A DNA stretch of 8,276 nt, taken from positions 1 to 8,276 of the forward strand of contig JAEYXO010000009.1 of assembly GCA_023431245.1 (NCBI GenBank), written 5' to 3'. This DNA is from Pseudomonadota bacterium (GTDB lineage: Bacteria; Pseudomonadota; Gammaproteobacteria; Burkholderiales; SG8-41). The position numbers were made by a program, and so were the translations under genes. Below, piece by piece: positions 6,337 through 8,276 of this stretch (positions are counted from its first letter, which is position 1; every line of letters begins with the position of its first letter). The notes beneath the pieces are model-generated. The model saw only the letters and a list, made by a program, of their open reading frames with translations. It made no database searches and was not told where the DNA came from.

Positions 6337-6339
6337 ATC

Positions 6340-8037
6340 ATGCAATTGTCGGGTGCAGAGATCGTTGTGCGCTGCCTTCAGGAAGAAGGCATTGATCATG
6401 TCTTCGGGTATCCGGGCGGCGCGGTGTTGTTTCTTTATGACGAATTGTTCAAGCAGGACAAGGTCAAGCACGTCCTTGTCCGCCACGAACAGGCGGCGGT
6501 GCATGCGGCTGATGCCTATGCGCGGTCCACTGAAAAGGTCGGCGTCGCGCTGGTGACCTCGGGTCCGGGCGTGACCAATGCCATCACCGGCATTGCCACG
6601 GCCTACATGGATTCCATCCCGATGGTCATCCTCACCGGCCAGGTGCCGACGCACGCCATCGGCGAGGACGCATTCCAGGAGTGCGACACCGTCGGCATCA
6701 CGCGGCCCTGCGTCAAGCACAATTTCCTGGTCAAGGACGTCAGGGACCTGGCGCTGACGATCAAGAAGGCTTTTTACATTGCATCGACCGGGCGCCCCGG
6801 TCCGGTGGTGGTTGACATTCCGAAGGACATCACCACGCTCAAGACCGAATTCGAATATCCGAAAACGGTCGCGATGCGTTCTTACAACCCGGTGGTGAAG
6901 GGGCATGCGGGGCAGATCAAAAAGGCGGTGAAACTGCTGCTCGAGGCCAAACGGCCGATGATCTACACCGGCGGCGGCGTCATCCTCGGCAATGCATCGG
7001 CCGAGCTCGCGCAGCTGGTGAAAATGCTCGGCTTCCCCTGCACCAACACCCTGATGGGGCTCGGCGGTTTCCCGTCGACCGACCGGCATTTCCTCGGCAT
7101 GCTCGGCATGCACGGCACCTACGAGGCCAACATGGCCATGCAGCATTGCGATGTGCTGCTTGCCGTGGGTGCCCGCTTTGATGACCGGGTGATCGGCAAC
7201 CCGAAACACTTTTTCGAGCAGCCGCGGCAGATCGTGCATGTCGACATCGACCCGGCGTCGATATCGAAACGGGTCAAAGTGGATGTTCCCGTCGTCGGAA
7301 ACGTCCGCGAGGTGCTGAAGGAACTGATCCGCCAGATCGAGGCGGCGCGCGGCAGCCCGGACAAGGAGGCCTTGAAGTCGTGGTGGGCGCAGATCGAGCA
7401 GTGGCGTGGCCGCGATTGCCTGAAGTACGATCGTGCGAGCGCGATCATCAAGCCCCAGTTTGTCATCGAAAAGCTGTACCAGGTGACCAAGGGCGACGCC
7501 TTCATCACCTCCGACGTCGGCCAGCACCAGATGTGGGCCGCGCAGTTCTACAAGTTCGACAAGCCGCGGCGCTGGATCAATTCCGGCGGGCTGGGCACGA
7601 TGGGTGTCGGCCTGCCTTACGCGATGGGCGTGCAGATGGCCAATCCCAAGGCGACTGTCGCCTGCGTCACCGGCGAGGCGTCGATCCAGATGTGCATCCA
7701 GGAGCTGTCGACCTGCAAGCAATACCGCCTGCCGCTGAAGCTGGTCAACCTCAACAACCGCTACATGGGCATGGTGCGCCAGTGGCAGGAGTTTTTCCAC
7801 GGCAACCGCTACTCGGAATCGTACATGGACGCGCTGCCGGATTTCGTGAAGCTTGCCGAGGCTTACGGCCATGTCGGCATGCGCATCGAGAAGCCTGCGG
7901 ACGTGGAGCCGGCGTTGAAGGAGGCTTTTGCCCGCAAGAAGGATCTGGTCTTTCTGGATTTCATCACCGACCAGACCGAAAACGTGTTCCCGATGGTGCC
8001 CGGCGGCAAGGGCCTGTCAGAGATGATCCTGGTCTGA
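6340..8037 (+). CDS. ilvI: Acetolactate synthase, large (catalytic) subunit
   Basis: A 565-residue thiamine-diphosphate and FAD enzyme (E. coli IlvI 574). It joins two pyruvates to 2-acetolactate, or pyruvate and 2-oxobutyrate to 2-aceto-2-hydroxybutyrate, the first shared step of valine, leucine and isoleucine synthesis in the cytoplasm. The N-terminal ThDP domain has FGYPGGAVL (22-30) and catalytic E50 in RHEQAAVHAADAYA. The central domain (about 190-335) has GARFDDRV (277-284) and VDIDPASISK (301-310). The C-terminal ThDP domain holds the metal-cofactor motif as GEA (445-447) in place of GDG, ending at N472-N473 in LNNRYMGMVRQWQ. Betaproteobacterial enzymes usually have GEG here. ATG at 6340 gives the family N-terminus but has no clear Shine-Dalgarno. 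Expression is probably controlled by the structured leader. ilvH follows after 4 bases. The symbol ilvB is also in use. Confidence 0.96.
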   Translation: MQLSGAEIVVRCLQEEGIDHVFGYPGGAVLFLYDELFKQDKVKHVLVRHEQAAVHAADAYARSTEKVGVALVTSGPGVTNAITGIATAYMDSIPMVILTGQVPTHAIGEDAFQECDTVGITRPCVKHNFLVKDVRDLALTIKKAFYIASTGRPGPVVVDIPKDITTLKTEFEYPKTVAMRSYNPVVKGHAGQIKKAVKLLLEAKRPMIYTGGGVILGNASAELAQLVKMLGFPCTNTLMGLGGFPSTDRHFLGMLGMHGTYEANMAMQHCDVLLAVGARFDDRVIGNPKHFFEQPRQIVHVDIDPASISKRVKVDVPVVGNVREVLKELIRQIEAARGSPDKEALKSWWAQIEQWRGRDCLKYDRASAIIKPQFVIEKLYQVTKGDAFITSDVGQHQMWAAQFYKFDKPRRWINSGGLGTMGVGLPYAMGVQMANPKATVACVTGEASIQMCIQELSTCKQYRLPLKLVNLNNRYMGMVRQWQEFFHGNRYSESYMDALPDFVKLAEAYGHVGMRIEKPADVEPALKEAFARKKDLVFLDFITDQTENVFPMVPGGKGLSEMILV

Positions 8038-8041
8038 TCAC

Positions 8042-8276
8042 ATGCGACACATCATTTCAGTTCTGCTGGAAAACGAGGCTGGCGCGCTGTCCCGGGTGGC
8101 GGGGCTGTTCTCGGCGCGCGGCTACAACATCGAATCGCTGACGGTGGCGCCCACCGAGGATGCCACGCTGTCGCGGATGACCATCGTCACCTCCGGCTCC
8201 GATGACATCATCGAGCAGATCAACAAGCAGCTGAACAAGCTGGTTGACGTGGTCAAGGTCGTGGACCTGTCGGAAG
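8042..8276 (+). CDS. ilvH: Acetolactate synthase, small (regulatory) subunit, 3' end outside window
   Basis: The regulatory partner of IlvI; it raises activity of the catalytic subunit and mediates feedback inhibition by valine. Seventy-eight codons are visible of a protein usually about 160-165 residues long. They form the N-terminal ACT domain, with MRHIISVLLENEAGALSRV at 1-19, then GLFSARGYNIESLTVAPTED, MTIVTSG, and IIEQINKQLNKLVDVVKV. The ENEAGALSRVAGLFSARGYNI segment is where valine binds in this family. ATG at 8042 follows the ilvI stop by 4 bases, giving a coupled operon. No independent promoter is seen. Confidence 0.96.
   Translation, partial: MRHIISVLLENEAGALSRVAGLFSARGYNIESLTVAPTEDATLSRMTIVTSGSDDIIEQINKQLNKLVDVVKVVDLSE

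Noticed and set aside
6112..7872. 586-residue open frame on the minus strand opposite ilvI and crossing the sigma factor start
   Set aside because: It covers clear ilvI coding sequence, spans the divergent control region and is rich in His, Arg and Asp as antisense shadows are. No domain is recognisable.

Overview
This looks like an ordinary chromosomal stretch from a GC-rich Proteobacterium, most likely a betaproteobacterium. The grounds are the gene set and protein wording: the pepA-holC pair divergent from lptF-lptG, and a small sigma factor - DUF3619 - DUF3106 - RDD gene row lying head-to-head with ilvI-ilvH. I recognise that second arrangement from betaproteobacterial genomes. No mobile element, phage gene, CRISPR array, tRNA or rRNA is visible, and base composition looks even.

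Layout. Minus strand 1-1935: holC (DNA polymerase III chi subunit, 3' end outside the window) lies downstream of pepA (leucyl aminopeptidase). A 200-base divergent control region (1936-2135) separates them from lptF and lptG on the plus strand (2136-4285), the two membrane subunits of the lipopolysaccharide exporter, which overlap by 4 bases. LptG converges, with only 6 bases between stops, on a tight four-gene minus-strand operon (6166 down to 4292): sigma factor, DUF3619 single-pass membrane protein, DUF3106 exported protein and RDD-family membrane protein. All three junctions in it overlap. A second divergent region (6167-6339) leads to ilvI and ilvH on the plus strand, the two subunits of acetolactate synthase for branched-chain amino acid synthesis. 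ilvH runs off the window.

Two parts deserve attention. First, the sigma factor operon has the shape of an envelope-signalling unit: a sigma factor, a single-pass membrane protein in the usual anti-sigma position, an exported protein with LTPEQR-type repeats and a polytopic membrane protein. The function is inferred, not shown. Second, the leader of ilvI holds a 20-codon upstream ORF ending 3 bases before the ilvI start, and two mutually exclusive hairpins that compete for the same GCCCG segment. This looks like a cis-acting RNA control element.

The remaining genes are housekeeping. Several starts needed correction from the longest open frame: lptF (2136), lptG (3212) and DUF3106 (5175). The sigma factor start is uncertain.
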